31,775 bases of DNA, from positions 1-31,775 of the forward strand of contig JAADVB010000216.1 of the NCBI GenBank assembly GCA_023334545.1, given 5' to 3'. The notes beneath the pieces were generated by a model. The model was given only the letters and a program-made list of their open reading frames with translations. It ran no database searches and had not been told where the DNA came from. The DNA is from Salisapilia sapeloensis (Eukaryota > Oomycota > Peronosporomycetes > Peronosporales > Salisapiliaceae). How positions within the stretch are numbered: position 1 is the first letter of the stretch; the number at the start of each line of letters is the position of its first letter. Shown piece by piece: positions 1 to 9,662 of the stretch. The translations under genes were made by a program, and so were the position numbers.

Positions 1-84
1 AGAAGGATTCGAGCAAAGACGATGACAAGCACTTCTGGGAGAAGAAGGATTCGAGCAAAGACGATGACAAGCACTTCTGGGAGA
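1..84 (+). repeat. Two perfect 42-bp tandem copies (coding minisatellite)
   Basis: Bases 1-42 and 43-84 are identical, and the first five bases of a third unit follow before the sequence diverges. The unit is a multiple of three and encodes 14 residues, so copy number can change without a frameshift. The array touches the window edge and may continue to the left. Perfect identity, third codon positions included, suggests recent duplication or homogenisation. Confidence 0.9.
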
Positions 85-122
85 AGAAGAAGTCCAAGGG
101 CAGCTCTTCTTCCTCGGACTAG
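3..122 (+). CDS. C-terminal end of a repeat-containing acidic/basic protein (5' partial)
   Basis: An open frame runs in from the left edge and ends at TAG 120-122, giving 39 residues. It holds two identical 14-residue repeats (KDSSKDDDKHFWEK), then a Lys/Ser tail ending in SSSSSD. The start of the gene lies outside the window, so total length, signal peptide and number of repeats are unknown. The repeat is strongly charged with one Phe-Trp pair per unit. I do not recognise the family. The frame is chosen because it alone keeps the 42-bp repeat as a clean 14-residue unit and closes with a natural tail; the other frame across the region reads an Arg-rich peptide and looks like a shadow. Confidence 0.6.
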   Translation, partial: KDSSKDDDKHFWEKKDSSKDDDKHFWEKKKSKGSSSSSD

Positions 123-893
123 CTCTGGTTCGATGACATCCCAGCGACTTTACACCTCCCTTGTCGCCCATGTTCACCATGCATCTTTCTGCTTTTCAGT
201 TTCGTAGCTCATTTGCTCGTAAAGCCGTTATGAAAACAAACACAATTATGAATTGTTGAAGCGATACGACTTGCCATTTCCTTTCTCACTCTTCAGTTGA
301 GTAGATACTAAAGGCATGGAACTGGCTAGGAAGACGTGGTAGAGTACATGTCTACTCTACCCATATAAGAGAGCTGTTTGCACTAAACTCTGCATCCAAT
401 GTCCTCTCATGTAGCAATCCAAAGTCAATTGACTGACGACGAGCACGCCGCAGCTGAAGAACATTCAAATAACATTTGAGGATTTGCAAAGTATCTTGAA
501 AATTCTGGCAGAACATCATTCCGCATATATTTTGGTTTCCATGTAGCTACTTGAATAGAAGGGTAGATTATATCAATATAGAAAGCTATTGATACTCCTG
601 CATCAATTTCATCTCGTAAATTGGCCCCTTTAGCCAGAAAGACATCTCTTTCATATCAGTTGAAGCACTATGGCTAGTACACGCATCTGCCTTTATCGTG
701 TAATCTACCATGTACGGCGCATGTCGTGTAAACATCCATCTTCTATGTACACACTTCCATACACCACTGGCGGAGAGCGTCCCACGTGAGCTCCATGTGT
801 CGTGTAGAAATCTAGCCATCCGTTGGTACTGTAAGAATGAGTGTCATGATCTTCCATTCGTCCATTTCGTTCATATCGAAGAAGTAAATACGT
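123..893. other. Intergenic region upstream of EF1B-gamma
   Basis: About 770 bases without a supportable gene. The left part should be the 3' UTR of the repeat protein and the right part the promoter and 5' UTR of EF1B-gamma. The only local structure seen is a perfect 8-bp inverted repeat at 339-360 (GTAGAGTA, 6-base loop, TACTCTAC). A short open frame at 710-925 looks like chance. Confidence 0.6.
855..867 (+). promoter_or_regulatory. Inr/FPR-like core promoter of EF1B-gamma
   Basis: CATTCGTCCATTT matches 11 of 13 positions of the oomycete Inr+FPR core element CATTYYNCAWTTT. It lies 26 nt upstream of the ATG at 894, in the usual place for an oomycete transcription start. The match is seen directly; use as a start site is inferred. 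Confidence 0.55.
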
Positions 894-2108
894 ATGACTA
901 TGAAGCTCTACACGCAAGCTGGTAACCCTCGAGCCATGAAGTCCCTCGTGGCCGCCGAATACGTCGGTGTCCAGATCGAACTTCCTGCGTTCGATATGGA
1001 AAAGGACCTTAAGAACAAGTCCTTCTTGGCCAAGTACCCGACTGGTAAGGTCCCGATGCTTGAGACCGAGGAAGGCTGTCTCTTTGAAAGCAACGCCATT
1101 GCTCGTTACGTCGCCCGTCTTCGTCCGGACGTTGGTCTCTACGGCAAGACATTCATCGACTCTGCTCATGTCGATTCCTGGTGCGATTTTTCCACCAACA
1201 GCGTCGAGACGCCTTGCAACGTGCTCTTGTACCAGGTCTTTGGCATCGTGCCATTTAACGCCGAGGCTGACGAGAAGGCCAAGAAGGACATTAAGGCTGC
1301 TCTCCAGATCCTCGACAACCACCTCCGTCTCCGCACGTATGTCGTTGGTGAAGGCATTACGCTTGCTGACATCATCCTCTGCTGCACTCTGCTCTACCCG
1401 TTCAAGATGCTCCTCGACAAGGAGTTCCGTAAGCCGTACTCGAACGTCACGCGTTGGTTCACCACGTGTGTTGCCCAGCCGGAGTTCCAGATGATCATGG
1501 GCGACGTGCCGCTCTGTGACAAGGCCACCAAGGCTCCTGGTGATGACAGTGGCAACAAGAAGCAGGCTGCCAAGAAGGAGAAGAAGGAGAAGCCTGCTGA
1601 GGAGGCTCCCAAGCCGAAGAAGCAGGAGCACCCGCTTGCTGTTCTCAACCGTGAGAAGCCTTCCTCCATGCCGATGGACTCGTGGAAGGTCCAGTACAGT
1701 AACAATTCTGGCGCTGATGCCATGAAGTGGTTCTGGGAGAACTTGGACCAGGAAGGCTACTCTGTCTGGTTCTGCGACTACAACTACAACGAAGAGAACA
1801 AGATGGCGTTCATGGTCAGCAACGCCGTCACTGGTTTCCTCCAGCGTTCGGAAGAAGTTCGCAAGTACGCTTTCGGTGTCATGGACGTGTGTGGCAAGGA
1901 AAAGGAAGAGATTATTATCACCGGTTGCTGGTTGTTCCGTGGTGACTCTGAGAAGTACATGATCGACGCTAACCCGGACGCCGAGTACTACACGTGGACG
2001 CGCGTGACGGACTTTTCGGACGAGAACAAGGCTCGCATTGAAGCCTACTGGACGAACGAAGAGGAGCTCGAAGGCCGTCCGATCATGGACTCCAAGGTCT
2101 TTAAGTAA
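894..2108 (+). CDS. Elongation factor 1B gamma subunit
   Basis: Intronless, 404 residues, the usual length of eEF1B-gamma. It is the structural subunit of the eEF1B nucleotide-exchange complex, which recharges eEF1A with GTP in the cytosol. Residues 1-80 form a glutathione-transferase N domain with the YPTGKVPML and FESNAIARYVA motifs, and about 90-200 the helical GST-C domain. A Lys/Glu/Pro/Ala-rich linker covers about 205-245. The conserved EF1G domain fills the rest, with PMDSWKVQYSN, WFCDYNYNEE and ending DSKVFK. ATG 894 is the first Met; Met3 at 900 is an equally plausible initiator. Codon choice is strongly biased to C/G-ending codons compared with neighbours, as expected for an abundant translation protein. 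A long frame on the opposite strand is a by-product of this bias. Confidence 0.97.
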   Translation: MTMKLYTQAGNPRAMKSLVAAEYVGVQIELPAFDMEKDLKNKSFLAKYPTGKVPMLETEEGCLFESNAIARYVARLRPDVGLYGKTFIDSAHVDSWCDFSTNSVETPCNVLLYQVFGIVPFNAEADEKAKKDIKAALQILDNHLRLRTYVVGEGITLADIILCCTLLYPFKMLLDKEFRKPYSNVTRWFTTCVAQPEFQMIMGDVPLCDKATKAPGDDSGNKKQAAKKEKKEKPAEEAPKPKKQEHPLAVLNREKPSSMPMDSWKVQYSNNSGADAMKWFWENLDQEGYSVWFCDYNYNEENKMAFMVSNAVTGFLQRSEEVRKYAFGVMDVCGKEKEEIIITGCWLFRGDSEKYMIDANPDAEYYTWTRVTDFSDENKARIEAYWTNEEELEGRPIMDSKVFK

Positions 2109-3185
2109 ACAATAGGTTGGACTTCCGATTAACAAAGAAATAGCTTTTGCGTACCTTTTAGAAGTGTCATGGAAACTTAGGCTCGTCTCAAAGTAGATCA
2201 TCGTCTTGAGGGACATGTCTAGACTCGTCTGTCAGCGTCAGATCTTAATAGCGGCAGGATCTGATAAACTCAGACGTCATCTGGCCATCGCCATCAATTT
2301 TCAAGACGCTAATAGGTACCTTGCACCATGATCTCCTTTCCGAGATTATACATGCTTGATATTGAATCAAATTTATCTTGAGAAGATAGAGATGGTAGGA
2401 GTGGAGATGACTACGTTGCAGTAGATAAAAGGCAGTACGAGAATCTTATCAGTATTTAATGACAGCTATGTAGTAGGTGCAAACTCAACTTGTACAAAGA
2501 AGTGGGAGGGAAAAGTTGCAGATTGATAGATAGAAGTTCAATGCTGGAGTAGAAATGCAGCAATGGAGCGAGATCACATGGCAAGACCACACTCTCAAGC
2601 TGAGTGCAATTTAGATGATAATTGAAACAGTATGAAAACAGGAGTATGCATTAGTCACCACTCAACCGCCTTCAGATTTGTAGTTTAGCTTGGCTATGCA
2701 TAAAATGCATACCAGGAACATATTCATGTCGATAAGAGCCAAGGAGGATGGCGTAGATCTATCTTGGGCCTTTTACATCGCAACACCATCAGACTTTCTT
2801 CACATCACAGACAGCTACCATCCTATCAAGCTATAGATACTTTTGATAAGGTGAGAAGAGTCTAACTACACACATACGACAAGGTTCACTCCGGACTGTT
2901 ATTGCCTGTCTTTTTGTTGTTGTTGCAACGAATAACTTTATTTGAAGTTATTCTTTGGGACCCCAGAGGATCCTCCCGTCGCGAAACGGCGGATGGTATG
3001 CGCTTGATCGTGGATTAGGCGGTGTGAGCTGAGTGGACTGCCATTGCCTATCGGAAACCTCCAACCAAACGCTATGTTACCGTTCCACTTCAACCCAACT
3101 TCAATAACTGATTATAACTTCATCTAATGTCTATATTCTGAACAGCTACTATTTCCTCCACGCCTCCCACCATACAAATCGCAAT
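2109..3185. other. Intergenic region between EF1B-gamma and TSR3
   Basis: About 1.08 kb with no supportable gene, the largest gene-free stretch in the window. It is AT-richer than the coding parts and has no long open frame. A perfect 9-bp inverted repeat with a 6-base loop lies at 2930-2953 (GAATAACTT...AAGTTATTC). It could be a transcript hairpin or chance. I see no transposon ends or RNA gene. Confidence 0.6.
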
Positions 3186-4400
3186 ATGGGCAAGAAGAAT
3201 GGCGGTGCTAGTTCTGGAGGCAAAGGCCGTGATCGAGGCAAGCGTCGTGGACCTCCTCCAGCTACGGAAAAAGGCTCTGAAGAACGGGAGCTAGACTACA
3301 AACGCCGATCTTTTCCCATCCCATTGCGTATGTGGGACTTCCAGCAATGTGATTCGAAACGATGCACTGGACGCAAGCTCTGCCGACTCGGTACCATGCT
3401 TTCTTCCCTTCTAAATACTCTAGACAAGATCTTACACATATTGCAATAGGATATGTCAAGTCAATGCGACCAGGACAAAACTTTCGTGGACTTGTGCTCT
3501 CACCTGCTGGAGAGCAAGCAGTCTCGCCTGCCGATAAGGTAGATATCCTCCATCTTGATCTTCCATTCATCCATTCTTACACTTCCATAGGAACTGGTGG
3601 AGGAAGTCGGTATTTCTGTCATCGATTGCTCATGGGCAAAAGTCCAGGAGCTACCGTATCGTCAAGTCCGCTCTGGAAGTCATCGTTTGCTCCCATTCCT
3701 CGTCGCTGCAAACTCTGTCAACTACGGCAAACCGCATAAACTCTCTTGTGCTGAAGCAATTGCAGCTACATTATACATTGTCGGATTAAAAGACCTTGCT
3801 GTGCAAGTCATGGACGAATTCTCGTGGGGACCAGAGTTCCTTCGCATTAACGCCGATTGTCTCGAAGCCTACTCGGAATGCGAAGACAGTAGTCAAGTCG
3901 TACAAGCTCAGAATGCATACTTGGAAGCAGTTGAAAAGGAGCATCAGGAACGTATGAAACGATTTGAATTACCTCCACTGGACGATAGTGAGGAAGAAGT
4001 AGAGGAGGAAGAGGAAGCACCAGCTCCAAGTGTTCAGGACCAGCTCCTACACCAAAAAGTCTACGGCAGCTCCTCTGTCGAGCAATCTGCCTCCGATGAA
4101 GAACTTGATACTTTAACCAAGAACCTTCATCTCTCGAAAGACGCTGTTGAAAAGACACAAAGGAGACGTCAAGAGCGTCAGGAAGAACGTAATCAAGGTG
4201 AATTCCCAGATACGCATGCTTTCGAGTCGATGGAAGACGCAGAGAAGCAACAAGTTTCTGCTGCCTACTTGGAACGCACGGCAGTTGCCGTGTCGGGAGA
4301 CGCTGTGCTCGAACTGTCTGAATCGAACTGGAATAAGTGGACGAACCGACAGGAGGAAGTAGGTAGAAAGCTTAGTGAAGATAGGCAAGACGAGTTCTAA
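3186..4400 (+). CDS. TSR3: 18S rRNA aminocarboxypropyltransferase Tsr3 (3 exons)
   Basis: Exons 3186-3390, 3450-3538 and 3591-4400 (introns 59 and 52 nt) give 367 residues. Tsr3 transfers the aminocarboxypropyl group of S-adenosylmethionine to a hypermodified uridine of 18S rRNA late in small-subunit maturation. Exon 1 carries a basic Gly/Lys-rich leader and the N-terminal signature [21 protein letters not shown] (21 residues in the protein; core [11 protein letters not shown]). Exon 2 carries [16 protein letters not shown]. Exon 3 carries [32 protein letters not shown] and ATLYIVG, all hallmarks of the DUF367/RLI-like fold. Each motif lies in a different frame, which fixes the introns: joining at G|GTACC..AATAG|GA and AAG|GTAGA..ATAG|GAA restores the family sequence. 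After about residue 220 comes an acidic Glu-rich tail, common in eukaryotic Tsr3. It converges with the MAP kinase, with 32 bp between the stop codons. Confidence 0.93.
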
Positions 4401-4432
4401 GTCAAAACCATGGCATTGTTTCGCTTTCCACT

Positions 4433-6989
4433 TTATATCGCCGGATGAAACACAGGTGCGACGACTTGATCGTCCTGGTATGAGCTCGAGGCACTCCCGT
4501 TGTTGTTACTATTGCGAACACCTTTCCGAGTCGGAAGTGTCTTCTTCTTTTGCCATGACATGACAGAGAACTTGGGACTCCGCGGAACTGTAAGGCGCTT
4601 ACTAGTAGCTGGGTGATGTGTTCCTGTCTGCTTCTTCGGACATGCAGTCGATGGTCGAGCTTTAGCTCTCGTAGCAGTGGCTGTCGCATCGGCTACGCTT
4701 GTCTTGTCATTCTCATTGCGTCGATGGGCTCGTAAGAGAGAGCTAGCGGAACCGACGAACCGATTGTTACTTGACGAGAGGGACTTGGATCGATTCGGGC
4801 CGGCGGACTGTGCTCGTTGACGAGGTGGCTGGAAGCCTGGGGGATTCGAAGGCCCATGCTTTGGACGAGAGTGGTCGTTACTAGCTGGTTTAGCTCGACT
4901 AGGTTTCATCTCTGTAGAGTTTGGTGGAGATCCTGCTGATGGACTGGACGAAGAGGAAGATGACGTTGCACCCTGCCGTCTTGGTACCTTGTCAATTGGC
5001 TGCTTATCTCTTGTTTCTATTTTGTCTTCGATTGCAGCTTGCCCAACTCCTGCCTTTGCTACGCTACCACTTACAACCGTTGCATCAGCCTTTGGCAATG
5101 CCGACATGGACTTCCGATCTCCGAGTGGTGTCGATGAACCCCACGCTCCAGCAGCATCCGGTCGGAACGCTGCCGTTGGACAGACCGACGGTATGATGTG
5201 GACAAAGCCAGCGATGCTATTTCTAGGTTTCGTACACTCGCTACTCTGAAGTGATGGACCGTGCTTCGATGCAGATTGCTGTCTCGGCACGGAAGGTTTG
5301 GTTAGGGCGTGGATACGATGTCTACCAGATCCCAAGCGAATAGTTTGTCCGATAGATCCTCGGGCGTCATTTGTCCCTTCCTTTTCTCCGCTTATCCTGA
5401 TCTCTTCCTGCTGGATGCTACGCCGTCTCATGCTGCTTCCAGCAGGTCCACAGTGCACTTGGACAGCCTCACTTTTCCCACCTTCACTGATCTCATGACT
5501 CTCAATAATAGAGTTCGTATGGATACTTGAAACCTTTATTATTCGGTCATCACTCTTCCCGTTCATGTTTGCTGTAACTACTTTACCTACACTAGGTGCT
5601 GTCTTCTCACTACTTTCTGTTTTTAATGTATTACCTGCCTCCTGCAGAATAAGAGCCTTGAGATCACTTTTGATCAAGTTTTTCACATCAAAAGAGAAAT
5701 CCATTCGAGTTCGAGCTGATATTCCATCCGTACCTAAGGTTGCCGGGGAATACTTATTCCGATATTTCCGGTCTGCAGCCTGCAAGTACGGATGAGCAAT
5801 CGCTTCTGAGGCAGATAATCTTCGGTTTGGGTCAATCTGTAGTAGCTTGTCTAATAAATCTAGCGCATCGTTGCTTGCAGTCGGGAAAAGATGCTTCATG
5901 GACACCCGTGGCTTGGATCCGAGTGATTTGACAAAGCGCTGAGCCTGTGCACTCTTTAATCCTGCAGCCAAGTCTGCTGGAGGCGAACCAAGGACATCAA
6001 AGATCAATGAAAGCTGGTGCAAAAAGTTCTTCCCTGGAAACAAAGCCTTCCGGCCGAGAATTTCAGCCAAGATACAACCAACTGCCCACATATCGATACT
6101 TTCGTCGTAAATACCATCAGGCTGCAGCATCAATTCCGGTGCTCGGTACCAGCGCGTCACAACGTGTTCAGTCATCGGAGCACGAGTTGCTGACGATGCA
6201 CGTCCGCGAGCTGTGGTAGGTGCAGATCGAGGTCGGTTTGACGCCAGTCCTGTAATAAGTGAACGAGCTGAAGCCTGTGGGATTTTTCGTGCGAGACCAA
6301 AGTCTGCAATCTTCAGCTGGCAATTCTTTGTAAGAAGCAGGTTGCCAGGCTTCAAGTCTCGATGAAGTACTCCGTTTGCATGAAGGTGACGGACACCATG
6401 TAGTAATTGCAGCATAAAAGATTGAATATGGGCCTCTGAAAGTGCCTGAGAGCTCTGCAAAACACGATGGAGATCGGTATCCATCAAATCGAGCACGAGA
6501 TATAATTCATCTTCTTTCACGTTAACATGCACATTATGCAGAGCGATAACCTGCTTTGCACGTCAATCAATTCTAAACAGTTTGACATTGAACGATGCAG
6601 CTTACGTTTGGATGATCGCCTAGAAGCTTTAATAAGCGTACTTCTCGTAGAATGCGTTTGGCGTCTGTTGTCCTCTGTGTCATCGGAGCTACTTTTTTGA
6701 TAGCAATGTTGCGACCTAAAGTAAGGTCTTTAGCAGAACTACACAGGTCATGCATCAGACACAGCTAGTTAAACAATCGTATGGACACTTCGTACCATAC
6801 AACTCCATACGACCCTTTGCCAAGAGCATTGATGTACTGGTACCGAGCATCAACTTTGAACACCGTGCCATAGACACTGAAAGTTTGGCTTAGCGGCTCC
6901 GATGATATGGAAACACTCGTCTCAGTTGCTACACGGGTCTTTCCAACGTCATTTTGATGCTCTGGCTTGGAGCCTTGATGTGCCTGCAT
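4433..6989 (-). CDS. MAP kinase-family protein kinase with TEH motif and long C-terminal tail (3 exons)
   Basis: Read on the minus strand: exons 6989-6796, 6738-6606 and 6550-4433 (introns 57 and 55 nt), 814 residues. It is a CMGC-group Ser/Thr kinase of MAPK type. The glycine loop GKGSYGVV is at about 57-63, the ATP Lys in AIKKV at 79, HRDLKPGN from 172, DFG at 192-194, and RWYRAPE ends at 248. The dual-phosphorylation motif, TEY in ERKs, is T236-E-H238, so the tyrosine is replaced by histidine. The DFG-to-APE segment is about 57 residues, some 25 longer than in ERK2, with a Ser/Arg/Thr-rich insert. The kinase domain ends near 365. A tail of about 450 residues, rich in Ser, Arg, Pro and Lys, has no recognised domain; a long tail recalls ERK5 and ERK7/8. 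The first splice restores VVCSAKD and the second GDHPNVIAL. The ATG at 6989 is the first Met of exon 1. Confidence 0.88.
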
Positions 6990-7153
6990 GGATAACTAAG
7001 ATCACGTTTATCGTGAATCAGCTAAACGCATGGACAGGTCTATTGCACCAAATCGGAATGCGCAGCTAATAATAGGATCCAGCAATGCATCCAACAGATA
7101 CGTTCTGTTTAAAGGTGTACTGAAACGATCAACTACAGTCGACGCTTGAAAGC

Positions 7154-7612
7154 ATGGAAGCAGTCGGTAGCATCGGCTTAGGCATTCTCTTGGGTGCAGC
7201 AGTCATACAGACAGTAGATTACCTACCATCATCCTGGTTCCAATTAAAGTTTCTAGCAAATGAAGATCCATCTACTACCTCTGAAGGTGAAGAGATGATG
7301 ATACCATCAAAAGCTACGAACACAATTATAAGACAACAAAAGAAAGAGTATCCTCAAGACACAGACGTCGTAAAGGTGAAATGGATGTCAAGTACACGTT
7401 CTAATCAATCAAGCCTCTGTCGAGCCTCTCGTCGATTCGATACAGTCTTTTACTCACTCGTCACCATCGGCTTCATCTACCTGCTATGGTATGAATACAA
7501 CATCAATCTCTTCGCTCTTCTAAGCTACGCTTTTCCTCGTGAATCCGAAGCACTCCATCAGATCATCATCACACCCTCCCACCTCTTCCAATCTTTTTTC
7601 TACCAAACTTAA
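7154..7612 (+). CDS. Small putative two-span membrane protein of unknown function
   Basis: Intronless frame of 152 residues from a true ATG, 164 bp from the divergent MAP kinase start and 44 bp from the histidinol dehydrogenase stop. Two hydrophobic stretches are visible: about 5-22, starting SIGLGILLGAAV, and about 98-118, containing TVFYSLVTIGFIYLLWYEY. Between them lies a polar, Ser/Glu/Lys-rich stretch. I do not recognise the family. The N-terminal GILLG helix with a second helix after a polar linker is faintly like small bacterial DUF2243 proteins, but not enough to name it. It fills the only space between two sure genes and has a sensible composition, so it is probably real. It could also have unrecognised introns. 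Confidence 0.5.
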   Translation: MEAVGSIGLGILLGAAVIQTVDYLPSSWFQLKFLANEDPSTTSEGEEMMIPSKATNTIIRQQKKEYPQDTDVVKVKWMSSTRSNQSSLCRASRRFDTVFYSLVTIGFIYLLWYEYNINLFALLSYAFPRESEALHQIIITPSHLFQSFFYQT

Positions 7613-7656
7613 ATAAATACAAAGCTCTGTCGCGAACTCGTGCGTGTATTGCTCTC

Positions 7657-9143
7657 TTAGTCCAACAACCTCTGCTCCGCCGCACGTGCGTGTCCTTCCA
7701 GTCCTTCCATCCTCGCCAGTTCCGCCGAGTCCTTCACCAGCGTCTGGGACGCCGCAGCATCATCCACTCGTAGCCACGTACGGATGCGAAGGAACGTGTG
7801 GACGGACAGTCCGCCAGTGTACTTGGCCGTACCTCCCGTCGGCAGCACGTGGTTCGGTCCGGCGCCATAGTCACCAAAGACTTCCGCCGCGCGACCTCCA
7901 ATGAACAGACCACCGTAGTTGGTCATCTGCGCAGCCACATCATTCGCGTTCGCGGTGATCACCTCGAGATGTTCAGGTGCCAGCACGTCCGCTACGGACA
8001 CACAAGTAGCCAAGTCCGGGCAGAGCACTGCAAAGCCATTGGTGACAGCGACTTGGGCGGTGGCACCAGTCGAGAGCGTGGCCAATTGGCTGACGATCTC
8101 AGCGTTGACTTCATCAATCACCTTTTGGCTCATGGTCACGAGGATCGGGACGGCAGCAGTGTCATGTTCTGACTGGGCGAGCAAGTCTGCCGCGATGGTG
8201 GCGGGAGAAGCAGTTTCATCTGCGACCACGAGGCACTCGGACGGACCAGCCAGCATGTCAATAGCACACTTACCGAAGACGAGAGACTTGGCAGCAGTAA
8301 CCCAGCTACGTCATATAGGAATGAGATATGATTCGATTAGTAAGAGTAGGAGTAGTCGTACTTGTTGCCAGGGCCGACGATGATGTCACACGGAGGCACA
8401 CCGCCTACACCGTACGCCATGGCCGCAACCGCCTAGACATGGGTGAGTACTGGGTCTGTATATGTCGCTTAAGAGGACTACCTGTGCGCCACCGACAGCA
8501 AGGAAGTAGTCGGCGTCTGCGAGGTAGGCAGCTGCCAGCGTCGCGGCAGCTGGACGAGGCGAGCACACGACGACAGTCTTGACACCCGCGACGCGAGCTG
8601 TTAGCGCTGTCATAAGCACCGAGGACGGCAGTGGGTACTAGATACATGTACTATTAGACGAGGTTTCTATCTGATTCACAACGAGCTAACGTACACGTCC
8701 ACCAGGAGCGTAGCATCCAGCAGCATTCACAGCAGCCACCTACATCAGTCCAATAAGGTACATTGCAACAGACAAGCGAGGAGTTGACGCACCGATTGAC
8801 CAGCAAAGCCTCCATCGACCTGTTGTTCGAATTCCTGGATTGAAGCTCGTTGGGTCGTAGCAAAGACCTTGATGCGTTGAGCTGTGCGACGCAAGACCTC
8901 CTGCTGATGCGGAGGTAGACTCATGAGAGCTGCTCGCAATTGGTCCTTCGTAATCAGCAGTTCGCTCGAGCTGTCGGGTACATCACCGAGACGAGCAGCA
9001 TGCTGACGTAATGCGTCTTCACCTTTCGTCTGGACATCCTTGACAATGACTTTTGCATCTTCAAGTGCTTTCGCATCCACTGGGTCGTATGAAAACGCCG
9101 CGACGTCGGTTGGTGCGATCTGCTTTAGTCCGTTCGTCGCCAT
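7657..9143 (-). CDS. Histidinol dehydrogenase (5 exons)
   Basis: Minus-strand exons 9143-8793, 8739-8695, 8637-8482, 8432-8362 and 8305-7657 (introns 53, 57, 49 and 56 nt) give 423 residues, close to the 430 usual for HisD. The enzyme carries out the last two NAD+-dependent oxidations of histidine synthesis, L-histidinol to L-histidine. Visible landmarks in order are GCYAPGGR, YPLPSSVLM, VGGAQAVAAMAYG, GPGN, DMLAGPSE, AQSEHD (zinc ligands Gln and His), APEHLE (Glu-His catalytic bases), GDYGAGPNHVLPTGG (zinc Asp) and a final GHARAAEQR with the C-terminal zinc His. All catalytic and metal residues are present. The open frame extends to 9200 only through a TTG; the first true ATG is 9143. It is a free-standing HisD, unlike the fungal trifunctional His4. 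No plastid transit peptide is evident. Confidence 0.93.
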
Positions 9144-9662
9144 TAATCTCGATTCTGAGGTAGAGGATGAATACCTCTTTATAAGACATAGATGACGCAA
9201 ACATCGTCATCAGTTCCGAGAATGCATGCAGGAGATTCACTTGCTTTTTAAGTCGTACGTACTTGCTAGAATGCTTCATCTGTCCATGCATCGAGTCATC
9301 TTTGCGTGCGATCATATATGATGTGGAGGAATCGAACCATCGTCGCGTACGACTTTCTTCCTCGAGATTTGTCTTCGTTCTCCGGATATATCACGTCATC
9401 TTGAAAGTAGAAGAAACTAGTGCATCAGAGCAAGTAATACATGTATTCAAATGCTACGTGGACTTGGATGTTTATACCGTCGTGCGAATAAACCGTTGAA
9501 AGACGCATTGCAAGATAAAAGAGAGAGCTCATCGCGTCCATTGTATCGTCTCAGTACCCCAACTTCAAACACAAGACCTCTTTGTCCGGTACTCAGTTCC
9601 CGTCTGTCCAGTTGGTCGTGTTTGAAGCTCCTGACACTCGCTTGTCTCTCTATCATTTCAAA
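9144..9662. other. Divergent promoter region, HisD / beta-glucosidase
   Basis: About 520 bases between two divergent start codons. No ORF here looks coding. A TTCATCCTC, Inr-like, lies about 35 nt upstream of the HisD ATG on the minus strand. TCATTTCAAA lies directly before the ATG of the beta-glucosidase, too close to be its only start site. Nothing else is recognisable. Confidence 0.5.

Noticed and set aside
339-360. Perfect 8-bp inverted repeat as a possible terminator or regulatory hairpin
   Set aside because: It is short, and such repeats are expected by chance in a window this size; no gene end lies next to it.
705-2216. 503-codon open frame on the minus strand opposite EF1B-gamma
   Set aside because: It is Leu/Val/Arg-rich low-complexity sequence produced by the strong codon bias of the sense gene, and no family motif is visible.
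4921-5931. Several plus-strand frames inside the MAP kinase gene
   Set aside because: They lie opposite a conserved kinase and its tail and show no domain or consistent composition.
9325-9350. GGTTCGATTCC on the minus strand, like a tRNA T-loop
   Set aside because: The T-stem has two mismatches, and no D-arm (TGGYNNAGTNGG) or anticodon arm lies upstream at the right distance.
9582-9662. N-terminal extension of the beta-glucosidase
   Set aside because: The frame has no ATG there (the first codon is TTG), and GH1 proteins begin close to the FPDNFVWG motif.
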